Positions 26,701 to 34,585 are shown, counted from the stretch's first letter. The stretch is 42,680 nucleotides of DNA from Ignavibacteriota bacterium (GCA_003158365.1 PMIW01000235.1:8173-50852), one strand, 5' to 3'. The notes: generated from the letters alone by a model not told the origin. Translations and numbers: made by a program.

Positions 26701-28595
26701 ATTTACCGGGTGATTCAAATATTACTGTTTACAAAAATAAATTCGGACAGTATAATAATTATGAATTATCTTATATTGGCGGTGATAACAACGGGTTGAA
26801 AATTGTAAATTTGCAGGGTAGCCTTATTGCGAGTTCCTGGCAGGGCGATCCCTGGGCTCCGACTTATTATGCAGTTAATAATAATTATACATATCTCGTA
26901 AGGTCGCAAATAGATTGGAGCGGATTGGTTTTGGTTAAGGTGAATAAAACAAACGGATTCGTAATCGACACAAAACATATTTATATGTCTGACGCATCTT
27001 CATCGGATTCTGTATTAAACTTTTTAAATACTTTTGATGCAACGCATATACTTATGGCGGTAAAATTGATTCCAACTGCTTTAACGGTAAGTAATTTTAA
27101 TATTAACACAAAAAATAAATTCGTACAGTTCGGTAGTATTAAAGTTGATTCGGTGGAATTTTTAGCGTGGGACAGATGGAGCTTTATCAGCTATCCCAAT
27201 ACCCCGAATCCGGTTACGTCGGAAGGATACGACAATTCGAACGATATCCCCGTAAACAGCACTATGCAGCCTACATTCAAATTCATAAGCGGAAAAATTT
27301 ACCAGACATTCGGACCTGCTAAAACCTGGAAGAATTTTTCCTGGCAGCAGACTCTTTATCCCGGCACGACTATAAAATTCGACGTGTATGGCATAGACAG
27401 GTTTAACGCGGAAAATCTTGTAATGTCCGATATTGCTACAAACAGTAATGTTGACCTGCAGTCAATCAACGCATATACATATCCGAAATTAAAACTTGTT
27501 GCAAAATTAAATATAGATTCTATTACGGGTTCTCAGTCACCCGTGTTCCAGTCCTTAAAATTCAACTATGTCGCACCATCTGAGCTTGCACTGGATTATA
27601 ATACATTTATAAAATCCGATTCGCTGCTCAACGGCGGAGACAGCCTTGGCATTGCACTGGCATACTATAATGTCGGATATGTTGATTTATACGGCTATAC
27701 AAGGGATATATATTCATTCGATAATAACGGGCAGAGGGTACTTCTTAAATCCGAAACCAGCACGGCAACTCTAAAAATCGACAGCGTGAATTATGTAAAA
27801 ACAAATGTAAAGTTATCGGGTTTGCCTAATCTGAAAAAATACAATAATTATATTGTTCTGTATGTCGAAGCGACTCCTCTTATTCCTCAAAATGATTTAT
27901 ATGCATATAATAATATCACGACAACCAACATAGTTGTAAAAGGAACTTCACAAGTATACAGCCTCGAAATGTATTCCGACGGAACTAAAGTGAACGGTGG
28001 TGAATTCGTAAGAAATAAACCCGAAATGGAAGTTAAAATAAAAAATAAATCGGGAGTAAATGTAAATGCTTTCGATACATCCGATTTTAAATTATTTATA
28101 AATAATATTTACCAGCCGTATAATTCAAGAACAGCAAGCGGGATAAGAGTCGAGGGAAGCGATTTAAAATCGGGCGGTATATCGATAAGATTCAATCCGT
28201 CTTTGCCGATGGGAGAGAGCATTTTTAAACTGGTATCCAGAAAAAGTAACGGAGAGGATTTTGATACTTTAAAATATTCCGTCTTTGTCTCCAACCAGCT
28301 CTTGATTAAAGATTTATATAATTATCCGAACCCGATGAGAAACCAAACCGGATTTATTTTCAATCTCGGGGGAAATAATCCGCCGAGCGCCTGCAGAATA
28401 AAAATTTATACTGTATCCGGAAGACTTGTAAAGTTAATAAACTCGGCAGTGAACATCGGATTTAACCAGATTAACTGGGATGGACGCGATAACGAAGGCG
28501 ACTACATGGCAAACGGAGTTTACTTCTATATAATGACTATCGAAGGTGAAACAAAAATAGATTCACCAATACAAAAACTTGTAATATTAAAATAA
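23712..28595 (+). CDS. Gingipain/PorU-like C25 cysteine peptidase with T9SS sorting domain (copy 2)
   Basis: A tandem paralogue of the preceding gene: 1627 residues with the same order of signal peptide (ending 'TFSQ'), N-terminal beta region, C25 domain (about 399-752), beta-sandwich repeats and FlgD-like sorting domain. The catalytic residues are intact: H626 in 'YIGHSGNGYWD' and C656 in 'FSMTCFTGKN'. Similarity to copy 1 is obvious along the whole length and strongest in the first ~130 residues and in the peptidase domain. The middle modules have drifted. The 60-base gap between the copies holds no terminator, so they are probably co-transcribed. Both copies look functional, which argues for different substrates or acceptors rather than decay of one copy. 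That division of labour is inference. Confidence 0.9.
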   Translation: MNQKFYFFIILLIANVTFSQNYNWITPNQPYLKMYVVDDGIYRINKIDFTNAGINTAAIDPRTVKVYYKGNQIPIFFNGEQDGVIDDTDFFDFYGQRNYGGLTNTYNSNNQVVYVTDEYNDLYSDTSAYWVGWGGAYGTRFQNYNYTSYTLYPLDYFYKKLRYEKDLIYSYGEQINDQDYRNFNNEKFQGEGWFWMDMLWQNTISQTFTSPLLSTSQPCKVKIFAYPKNQSSTITNEHMVVLSFNNNLLDTLKVNHFARFDTTLYFPSSYLNPSSNNTAKVKYAPPATFTEGELYFDMFEISYPKRFEFDTNKVSFSTGSADSTSKIFKIKGFNNSNPISIYDVKYGYRITNFNLSADTLVFTGKGDGIYEILNKYITKKPFRIKQRQVPALASSSNGVDYLVIYNKLFETQAEQLRAYRNSHDGFRSVKSEMEDIYDIFNYGIENPVAVRNFVKYVYDNWTQPRISYVCLFGRGSLDPKKNAATSVFYQNYVPVFGNPPTDGYFANMIPGTFSYYHQLGIGRLPAFTIQEAQDMVNKIISYESQPFDTWFKKSVFVSGGYNATDQGQFTTQSNTYLNTYINVPPLSMDATKIFLKDSSGLVTFNYSDSIKNSINRGALLVSYIGHSGNGYWDYAYSDPNILTNGNKLPLLFSMTCFTGKNSEANARGFGEQYLTAPGKGAIGFISTTGWSFFPGGGNIFEQFFLTGLSTNNLRRLGDLMKYASTTMAPESLYFAQRNTINCYNLLGDPALKLLLPTHPEFDIQLTDYILSNPYSVVRENIVLKTFPKNLGTYADSCKIRFQVLRSNQNHSIKDTIIRGWSFVDTVVYNFKLDTVGIYGMKITLDVDNWYPAESKLNNVITFPLNIKNTAFVPIKPIDNMIIKRDTVEFVGINPNINTSSNTVRLIAQIDTSVTFTSAMTQTYFNNNMTGAATKFKVRIPVLDSNIVYYWRLNAIVNNADTLGWSEIRRFKYNTTLPPSFSSKGSTKINLTDNSYADLPGDSNITVYKNKFGQYNNYELSYIGGDNNGLKIVNLQGSLIASSWQGDPWAPTYYAVNNNYTYLVRSQIDWSGLVLVKVNKTNGFVIDTKHIYMSDASSSDSVLNFLNTFDATHILMAVKLIPTALTVSNFNINTKNKFVQFGSIKVDSVEFLAWDRWSFISYPNTPNPVTSEGYDNSNDIPVNSTMQPTFKFISGKIYQTFGPAKTWKNFSWQQTLYPGTTIKFDVYGIDRFNAENLVMSDIATNSNVDLQSINAYTYPKLKLVAKLNIDSITGSQSPVFQSLKFNYVAPSELALDYNTFIKSDSLLNGGDSLGIALAYYNVGYVDLYGYTRDIYSFDNNGQRVLLKSETSTATLKIDSVNYVKTNVKLSGLPNLKKYNNYIVLYVEATPLIPQNDLYAYNNITTTNIVVKGTSQVYSLEMYSDGTKVNGGEFVRNKPEMEVKIKNKSGVNVNAFDTSDFKLFINNIYQPYNSRTASGIRVEGSDLKSGGISIRFNPSLPMGESIFKLVSRKSNGEDFDTLKYSVFVSNQLLIKDLYNYPNPMRNQTGFIFNLGGNNPPSACRIKIYTVSGRLVKLINSAVNIGFNQINWDGRDNEGDYMANGVYFYIMTIEGETKIDSPIQKLVILK

Positions 28596-28612
28596 GAAAA
28601 ATCTACCTTTAT

Positions 28613-28660
28613 ACTTCTTACTATATAATCAGCAATTTATAGTGAGAAGTCTCATTTTTA
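28613..28660 (+). terminator. Probable hairpin terminator after the PorU-like pair
   Basis: The arms acttcttactata (28613-28625) and tatagtgagaagt (28638-28650) pair over 13 bases with one U-G wobble around a 12-base loop, followed by ctcattttta. The stem is A+T-rich and the T-run is short, so termination may be partial. The position, 18 bases after the stop codon, is right. Confidence 0.5.
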
Positions 28661-28706
28661 CACATCACTTATTTTGTAAGCATATCTGCTTAAATCATAG
28701 TTAGTT

Positions 28707-28822
28707 AACTATGAGACAAACTTTAAAAAGTTCAATTTCACTGTAATTTCGAAGAAAAATTACGGTATGTTATTTGCAATAATAAGTTTAATTGAATAAA
28801 AAATTGAACAACAACAACAAAT
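28707..28822 (+). promoter_or_regulatory. Conserved leader upstream of the LamG T9SS gene (copy 1)
   Basis: This leader shares two blocks with the region upstream of the next cargo gene: aactatgagacaaa (28707-28720) and aattacggtat (28758-28768). Exactly 37 bases separate them in both places. Just before the start codon both leaders end in CAA repeats (here ttgaacaacaacaacaaat). The first block starts with an ATG (28711) that opens an 11-codon frame, MRQTLKSSISL, and its right half forms a 7-bp hairpin with catagtt at 28696-28702. There is no Shine-Dalgarno sequence. It probably works as a 5' untranslated leader; whether the small frame is translated is unknown. Confidence 0.6.
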
Positions 28823-30868
28823 ATGGTAAAAAAAGTAATGCTCTTCGCAATTGTAATTGTATTATTACAATTTTTACCTGCTGACTCGCAAACGACCAAT
28901 AACGCAATATTTTTAAATAACACAAACTTATCGACCAATAATGGATTTGTGTATCTCGGAGCTCCCGATTATCAACTAACTGATAAAATTACAATTTCAG
29001 TCTGGATAAAATGGAACGGTGATCCTCATATTTATACCGATATGAATGCTAATTATAAATGGGGAACTATTATTACAATGGACTGGGGTTATTATCCGTA
29101 TCATGATAACGGCATGTTCTGGTTACAACATTCAAGTGATAATAAAAAAATTGAATGGGCTGTTAAATCATCTACAAAAGGAAGATATTTCCTGCAGTCG
29201 AATACAACCCCCCTGAAGGATAAATGGTACTATATCACGGGTATATATGATGGTAATTCATCTGATACAACTATGAAATTATACATCAACGGTGTTCTTG
29301 AAAGCTTTGCATTAAACAATGCAGTTTCGGGAACTATTGTTCCAATGACATCTAATTACCGCCTGAATATCGGCAGAATTGCAGATGGTTATAGATTATT
29401 TTCGGGAAATATGGATGAACTCAGAATCTGGAAACGTGCATTAAGTTTTGGAGAAATTAATCAGCAAATGTATTCTAAATCAACAGTCAATCCGGCTAAT
29501 TTATTAAGCTATTATGATTTTGACCAGTCAACAGGTTCTACATTAGTCGATAAAGGTCCGGCGGGTGTTAACGGAAAATTTTATAACCAGTTACTCCAGG
29601 TTAATTCGATGAGCGGTTCACCTTCAATAAGTATTACCGACACTTCAAAATCCTGGACAACAGATGCTCTAAAAAACAGAACAATTAAAATCGTATCTGG
29701 TACAGGAATAGATGCAGGTTATATTATTGCAGGTAACACAAGTAACACAATTACTTTGACCATACCTTTTGCATCGGCTCCGACTATAAGCGGAAATACG
29801 AATATGACTCTGATTGGTGTTGAAGCTTCGCCCTCTGATGATTCGCTATGGTTAAGCTCGACGGCCCCGTTAAATACGGGAAACCTGAACGGCTATTCGA
29901 ATCTAAAAGGTGTGTGGAATGCGAATTCCGCAAATACTTCTTCGCTGGTTTCGATTTCTAATACAAATATTGGCGTTGATGAATATTTGCTTTTTGGAAA
30001 TGATGATGGTGCCCTGGCTTTTTCTGGACTTGATGTACCCGACAGCATTAACGGCAGGGTTACACGGGTATGGAAATTCCAGACAAATAAAATCGGCGGA
30101 GTTACGGGAAAAATCAGTATAGATTTTACTAATTTGAATATAGCTGACGCATCTAAACTTAGAATACTTGTTTCGCAGACAGGTACATTTGCAGCATCAG
30201 CATTATATATCGGAACCGTTGCAGGAACTACGGTGTCTATTAACAATATTTTAATACCCAATAATTCTTTCATAACTCTCGGCTCTAAAGAAGGGACTTT
30301 ACCTGTTGAACTGATTTCCTTTACGTCGGTTGTTAAAGACAGAAACGTAACTTTAAACTGGAAAACATCAAAGGAAATAAATAATAAAGGATTCGAAATT
30401 GAAAGAGCTTCTGAAAAAAATTCATCATACTGGGAAAAAATAGGCTATGTCAGCGGAAAAGGTACAACAAATGAATCCAGTCTTTATTTCTTTACAGACA
30501 GTAAATTAAATTCAGGAAAATATCATTTCAGGTTAAAACAAATCGATTACAACGGAATATTCACTTATTATAATTTAAATTCATTTGCGGAAATTGCTTT
30601 ACCCGGTAAATTTGAATTGCTGCAGAATTATCCGAACCCGTTCAACCCGGCAACGAAAATCGAATTTCAGATTTCAAATCAATCAGATGTAAGTATGACC
30701 ATTTGCGATATGTCAGGAAGACTTGTTTCCACACTTGTAAATAAAAACTTGCAGGCAGGGTATTATAAAATAGATTATAACGGCTCGAATCTATCAAGCG
30801 GTACATACTTCTGCATATTAAAAGCAGGCAATAATGTTAGTGTGAAGAAAATGGTTTTAGTAAAATAA
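28823..30868 (+). CDS. LamG-domain secreted protein with T9SS sorting domain
   Basis: A 681-residue exported protein. After the signal peptide (about 1-22, 'PADSQ') comes a LamG/concanavalin-like jelly-roll domain (about 50-235) with typical pieces: 'DKITISVWIKWNG', 'KWYYITGIYDG', 'MKLYINGVLES' and 'GNMDELRIWKRALSFGEI'. These domains usually bind carbohydrate or protein. A middle region of ~250 residues has no recognised motif. From residue 491 ('GTLPVELISF') come a fibronectin-like module ('LNWKTSKEINNKGFEIER') and a T9SS type A sorting domain from about 600 ('QNYPNPFNPATKIEFQIS' to 'KKMVLVK'). The last 191 residues nearly match those of the next gene. It is probably an outer-surface adhesin or matrix protein. 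Confidence 0.9.
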   Translation: MVKKVMLFAIVIVLLQFLPADSQTTNNAIFLNNTNLSTNNGFVYLGAPDYQLTDKITISVWIKWNGDPHIYTDMNANYKWGTIITMDWGYYPYHDNGMFWLQHSSDNKKIEWAVKSSTKGRYFLQSNTTPLKDKWYYITGIYDGNSSDTTMKLYINGVLESFALNNAVSGTIVPMTSNYRLNIGRIADGYRLFSGNMDELRIWKRALSFGEINQQMYSKSTVNPANLLSYYDFDQSTGSTLVDKGPAGVNGKFYNQLLQVNSMSGSPSISITDTSKSWTTDALKNRTIKIVSGTGIDAGYIIAGNTSNTITLTIPFASAPTISGNTNMTLIGVEASPSDDSLWLSSTAPLNTGNLNGYSNLKGVWNANSANTSSLVSISNTNIGVDEYLLFGNDDGALAFSGLDVPDSINGRVTRVWKFQTNKIGGVTGKISIDFTNLNIADASKLRILVSQTGTFAASALYIGTVAGTTVSINNILIPNNSFITLGSKEGTLPVELISFTSVVKDRNVTLNWKTSKEINNKGFEIERASEKNSSYWEKIGYVSGKGTTNESSLYFFTDSKLNSGKYHFRLKQIDYNGIFTYYNLNSFAEIALPGKFELLQNYPNPFNPATKIEFQISNQSDVSMTICDMSGRLVSTLVNKNLQAGYYKIDYNGSNLSSGTYFCILKAGNNVSVKKMVLVK

Positions 30869-30936
30869 AACCGCAGCATTCTCATTATGATACTAAACGG
30901 AATTGATAATATTGAAGATCAAAAACGGAGTATAAA

Positions 30937-31041
30937 AACTATGAGACAAATTAGAAAAAGCCTCATATTGAGCTATTATTCAACATTAATTACGGTATAG
31001 TAATTGTAATATATATTGTACAACAAACAACAACAACAATT
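30937..31041 (+). promoter_or_regulatory. Conserved leader upstream of the beta-helix-like T9SS gene (copy 2)
   Basis: This is the second copy of the leader seen at 28707-28822. aactatgagacaaa is at 30937-30950 and aattacggtat at 30988-30998, again 37 bases apart, followed by a CAA-rich stretch (acaacaaacaacaacaac) ending just before the ATG at 31042. Here aattac and gtaatt flank ggtata as a small perfect hairpin (30988-31005). The ATG inside the first block lies in a longer open frame (30887-31000, 37 codons) whose MRQ-RKS residues echo the frame in copy 1. No terminator is visible between the LamG gene stop and this leader. Confidence 0.6.
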
Positions 31042-33813
31042 ATGATTAACAGGAACAACTCAAACAACACAAGTAAAAATAATCTTGTAATAACAGTTTT
31101 ATTATTAGTATTATTAACAATCTCATCGAACGCTTTTTCACAAACAACAGGTGATTACAGGTCAAACGGAAATGTTAATTTCACTTCGGCAAGTAACTGG
31201 CAGATGTATAACGGTTCGCAATGGGTAAACGCAGCAACGGTACCCCCGTTAAGCAGCGGAGTTACCACAGTCACAAATTATACAGTTATCGATGCAAGCA
31301 TAAATATTGCAGGAACACTGAATATAGGAGCCACGGTAAATTCAAGTAATAATCCAACAATAAATGTTACAGGAAATCTTAATATTTATAACGGCAGCGG
31401 TTTGTACTTAACAGGTAATGTAAATGTATTATCAGCAGGCACTATGACAATCAATGGTCAGTTTAATTTCTCCGGCGGGAATTTAAATATTTCAGGTAAT
31501 TTCATAGTCTCGGCGACAGGACAGAATTATTGCAGTGGAAATGTAATCGTTTTGGCTGGCGGAATACTTGCAAATAATAATATTTTTCAGTCGGGTACTT
31601 ATCTTGAAATCAATGGGACTCTCCAGACAAACGGAACCAGTTTTTATAACGGCGGCAATACAATAGTTAAAAACGGCGGATTGTTGGATTATAATCAGGA
31701 TGGTAATTCAGGCAGCATTCCTGTTGCAACATGGAATACAGGTTCTACTTTAAAGATTTCCGGAATTGTTGGTACAGTTCCTCAATATCTGAACCAGTCA
31801 TTTTATAATTTAACGTGGGACTGCGCATCACAGGGACAGGATTTTAATCTATATGATGTAATTACTAATATTAACGGAAGCCTTAGCATTTCAAATACAA
31901 ACGGAAAAAATCTACAGTTTTTTAACTATAACTCCAATACTTTAAATGTCAGCGGAGATTTAAACATATCTGGTAATTCTAAAGTAGTACTCGGCGGCGG
32001 AGGTACAAACAAAGTTGTGTTAAACGTATCAGGAAATTACACACAGTCTAATGGAACTCTTGATATTGGTTATAGTAACAACGGGTTTAATTTAAAGGGA
32101 AACTTTACTTCTTCAGGCGGAAAAGTAATCAGGTCTTTGGGTTCGGGAAAAATAAATTTTAATGGAGTTGCAACACAGTACTTTACATCTACAAATCCGG
32201 GCGAAACATCAAACGGTGTTAATTTTGAAGTAGCAAGAAATTCCACACTTGTATTAAATACTGATATGAAAGTTCTTGGAAATAATGCGAATACAAATTC
32301 ATATATTTATGGCAAACTTGATTTGAATAATCATAATATTTCTATGAGTTTTTATATGGAAATTTATACAACGGGAATTTTAAAAACGGGTACCGGAATA
32401 ATCTCCACTCCCGATGCATCTTTAAACGATTTTAAACTCGATGACGGCGGAACAATTTATATTGGTTCACCAAACGGCATTACAACATCGGGACAAACAG
32501 GAAATATTCAGCTTAAAGGAAATAGAACTTTCGGTACAGGCGCTAATTATATTTATAACGGAACCGCAAACCAGGTAACCGGTAACGGCTTACCTTCGGT
32601 AATAAGCGGAAACCTTACAATACAGAGCGGGCAGGAGCTTGCCTTCAGCACTAACGAAACAGTAAGTGGTACAATTAACCTGACAAGCGGTTTGATTAAT
32701 ATGGGAGCAAATACTCTTATACTTTCTAATTCCGCAATAAATTCTCTTGCTTTCACTTCCGGTTATGTCAGCGGAAAATTCCAGAGAGCTATTGCAGGCA
32801 ATACAACAGGACAATATTTATTCCCGCTTGGCGTCAGCAGTTCTTTGAGCAGAGTATTAACCCTGAATATATTAACAGGCACTTCGACTGCTGGGAATAT
32901 TACTACGGAATTCAACTCGTCCGATGCAGGCGGTTTTTCAGTACCTTTAAATGATAACGGTTATACCGTCGATACATACAGCAAGGAAGGATACTGGAAA
33001 TTAACACCTGTTACAATTACAGGAATGAATTACAAACTTTCACTTGAAGCAAAATCAATTGGCGGTGTCCAGAACCCGGCATCATTAAGAATTCTTGAAC
33101 GCATAGCATCGGTGTGGTCGGTACAGGGAACACATGTTAACGGAACCGGCATCGTTTCCGACCCTACGGCAAACAGAACAGGATTAACATTATTCGGTGA
33201 TTATGTAATAGCAGGTAATTCCTCGGAAAATACACTTACAGGTACTTTACCTGTTGAAATGAAATCTTTCACTTCAGGTGTAAAAGACAATTCTGTGAAT
33301 TTGAACTGGAGCACAACAAGTGAAATTAACAACCTTGGATTTGATATAGAGCGCACTGATAACATAAATACAAGTTGGTCGAAAATCGGGTTTGTAAAAG
33401 GTAACGGAACTTCGACTCATATCAATAATTATAATTTCTCTGATACAAAACTTCAGACAGGAAAATATCATTACCGCCTGAAACAGGTAGATTTTAACGG
33501 CAACTTCGAATATTACAATCTGCAGAACGAGATATCAATTTCTACTCCCGATAAATTTAATCTTTCACAGAATTTTCCGAACCCGTTCAACCCTGCAACG
33601 AAGATAGAATTCCAGATCTCAAATCAGTCTGATGTAAACCTGACAGTCTTCGATATATCGGGAAGACTGGTTTCCACATTGGTTAACAAAAATCTACAGG
33701 CAGGATATTACAAAATAGAATTTGACGGCTCGAAACTCTCGAGCGGTACATATTTCTACACACTTAAGGCAGATAATAATGTAAGCGTAAAAAAAATGGT
33801 ATTAGTAAAATAA
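31042..33813 (+). CDS. Secreted Gly/Asn/Thr-rich, probable beta-helix protein with T9SS sorting domain
   Basis: A 923-residue exported protein with a long Asn-rich N-terminus before the hydrophobic signal core (cleavage near 'NAFSQ', about residue 35). Residues ~40-700 are low-charge and rich in Gly, Asn, Thr and Ser, with loosely repeated strands such as 'TLNIGATVNSSNNPTINVTG' and 'NLNISGN'. These resemble the parallel beta-helix or autotransporter-like passengers of large surface proteins. From residue 734 ('GTLPVEMKSF') comes the same fibronectin-like module and T9SS type A sorting domain ('QNFPNPFNPATKIEFQIS' to 'KKMVLVK') as in the upstream LamG protein. It likely acts as a surface adhesin or structural layer. 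No catalytic motif was seen. Confidence 0.87.
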   Translation: MINRNNSNNTSKNNLVITVLLLVLLTISSNAFSQTTGDYRSNGNVNFTSASNWQMYNGSQWVNAATVPPLSSGVTTVTNYTVIDASINIAGTLNIGATVNSSNNPTINVTGNLNIYNGSGLYLTGNVNVLSAGTMTINGQFNFSGGNLNISGNFIVSATGQNYCSGNVIVLAGGILANNNIFQSGTYLEINGTLQTNGTSFYNGGNTIVKNGGLLDYNQDGNSGSIPVATWNTGSTLKISGIVGTVPQYLNQSFYNLTWDCASQGQDFNLYDVITNINGSLSISNTNGKNLQFFNYNSNTLNVSGDLNISGNSKVVLGGGGTNKVVLNVSGNYTQSNGTLDIGYSNNGFNLKGNFTSSGGKVIRSLGSGKINFNGVATQYFTSTNPGETSNGVNFEVARNSTLVLNTDMKVLGNNANTNSYIYGKLDLNNHNISMSFYMEIYTTGILKTGTGIISTPDASLNDFKLDDGGTIYIGSPNGITTSGQTGNIQLKGNRTFGTGANYIYNGTANQVTGNGLPSVISGNLTIQSGQELAFSTNETVSGTINLTSGLINMGANTLILSNSAINSLAFTSGYVSGKFQRAIAGNTTGQYLFPLGVSSSLSRVLTLNILTGTSTAGNITTEFNSSDAGGFSVPLNDNGYTVDTYSKEGYWKLTPVTITGMNYKLSLEAKSIGGVQNPASLRILERIASVWSVQGTHVNGTGIVSDPTANRTGLTLFGDYVIAGNSSENTLTGTLPVEMKSFTSGVKDNSVNLNWSTTSEINNLGFDIERTDNINTSWSKIGFVKGNGTSTHINNYNFSDTKLQTGKYHYRLKQVDFNGNFEYYNLQNEISISTPDKFNLSQNFPNPFNPATKIEFQISNQSDVNLTVFDISGRLVSTLVNKNLQAGYYKIEFDGSKLSSGTYFYTLKADNNVSVKKMVLVK

Positions 33814-33842
33814 ATTTTAGAAAGCCCTCTCTTCAATCAAAT

Positions 33843-33872
33843 ACGGGATGGAAACATCCCGTTTTTATTTTT
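33843..33872 (+). terminator. Strong rho-independent terminator
   Basis: The stem acgggatg (33843-33850) and catcccgt (33855-33862) is perfect, with a GAAA tetraloop and the tail tttttattttt. It separates the T9SS cargo genes from the TetR-headed efflux operon and is the clearest terminator in the window. Confidence 0.92.
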
Positions 33873-33876
33873 CCCC

Positions 33877-33907
33877 TTGACAAAACCCCTTTTTCTCTTT
33901 ATTTTTG
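33877..33907 (+). promoter_or_regulatory. Probable promoter of the TetR/efflux operon
   Basis: TTGACA (33877-33882) is followed after 17 bases by TATTTT, and the same bases read TATTTTTG (33900-33907). That is an exact fit to the Bacteroidota -7 element TAnnTTTG, 20 bases after the TTG. The terminator lies just upstream and the palindromic operator just downstream, so a repressor bound there would block this promoter. Confidence 0.68.
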
Positions 33908-33909
33908 CA

Positions 33910-33942
33910 TTAACTAAACAGTTGGTTAACCTATTTAGTTAA
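33910..33942. promoter_or_regulatory. Palindromic operator, likely TetR binding site
   Basis: Perfect 9-base arms TTAACTAAA (33910-33918) and TTTAGTTAA (33934-33942) enclose a second palindrome, GGTTAACC (33924-33931). The site starts two bases after the putative -7 element and ends 18 bases before the TetR start codon. TetR dimers bind inverted repeats of this kind, usually in their own promoter, so autorepression is the natural reading. The outer and inner palindromes are offset by about 1.5 bases, so two overlapping sites are possible. Confidence 0.72.
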
Positions 33943-33960
33943 ACTAAATAATTTAATCGT

Positions 33961-34584
33961 ATGGATAACAAAGAAAAAATAATAGATTCTAACACAGAAA
34001 AAAGAATTCTCGAAGCCGCAAGAAGTGTTTTTCATATTAAAGGACTTGCTGGTGCCAGAATGCAGGAAATTGCAGACGAGGCAAAAATAAACAAGGCAAT
34101 GCTAAACTATTATTACAGGAGTAAGGATAAACTTTTTGAAGCGGTGTTTAAAGAAGCTGCTCAGAATTTCTTTCCTGAAGTATTTCAAATGGTAAATTCC
34201 GATTTGCCGCTCTTTGAAAAAATTGAATCCTTCGTCAGTGGTTATTTGACTTTCCTTCAAAGTAATATGTGTGTCCCCGGATTTATCATAAACGAACTTG
34301 CACAGAACCCGCAGAGATTAAAGGATTTTTTTATCGAGCACAAAATAAGACCTCCTGAAAAGTTTCTTCAGGAAATAAGAGACGCTGTAGATTCAAAAGA
34401 AATTATTCCAATCGAACCGATGACACTGGTTCTGAATATATTATCGCTGTGCATTTTTCCCGTGGTTGCAAAACCAATTATTGAAACCGTATTTAATTTA
34501 TCGGAAGAACAGTATGCGGATATGATTGAAGCGAGAAAAAAACTTGCAGCTCAATTTATTATTAATGCAATAAAAATCAAATAA
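33961..34584 (+). CDS. TetR/AcrR-family transcriptional repressor
   Basis: A 207-residue regulator. The N-terminal helix-turn-helix domain (about 14-60) reads 'RILEAARSVFHIKGLAGARM', 'QEIADEAKINKAMLNYYYRS' and 'KDKLFEAVF', which is classic TetR_N. The rest is an alpha-helical ligand-binding and dimer domain, with 'CVPGFIINELAQNPQRLKDF' and 'PIEPMTLVLNILSLCIFP' as its recognisable pieces. It heads the efflux operon with one base between its stop and the TolC-like start, and a palindromic site covers its promoter region. Its expected role is to repress the operon until a toxic compound binds. The arrangement parallels CecR, which controls ybhGFSR in enterobacteria. Confidence 0.93.
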   Translation: MDNKEKIIDSNTEKRILEAARSVFHIKGLAGARMQEIADEAKINKAMLNYYYRSKDKLFEAVFKEAAQNFFPEVFQMVNSDLPLFEKIESFVSGYLTFLQSNMCVPGFIINELAQNPQRLKDFFIEHKIRPPEKFLQEIRDAVDSKEIIPIEPMTLVLNILSLCIFPVVAKPIIETVFNLSEEQYADMIEARKKLAAQFIINAIKIK

Positions 34585-34585
34585 T

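Noticed and set aside
18795..28595. C25 pair as a single gene broken by a frameshift
   Set aside because: Each copy has its own signal peptide, catalytic domain and sorting domain, so they are two complete tandem genes.
28701..28708. TTAGTTAA upstream of the LamG gene as a second TetR operator
   Set aside because: It is only an 8-base A+T-rich match to one half-site, expected by chance in a window of this size and composition.
28596..28822. CRISPR array or tRNA in the largest intergenic gap
   Set aside because: No regularly spaced repeat or cloverleaf is visible; the gap holds a hairpin and the conserved leader only.
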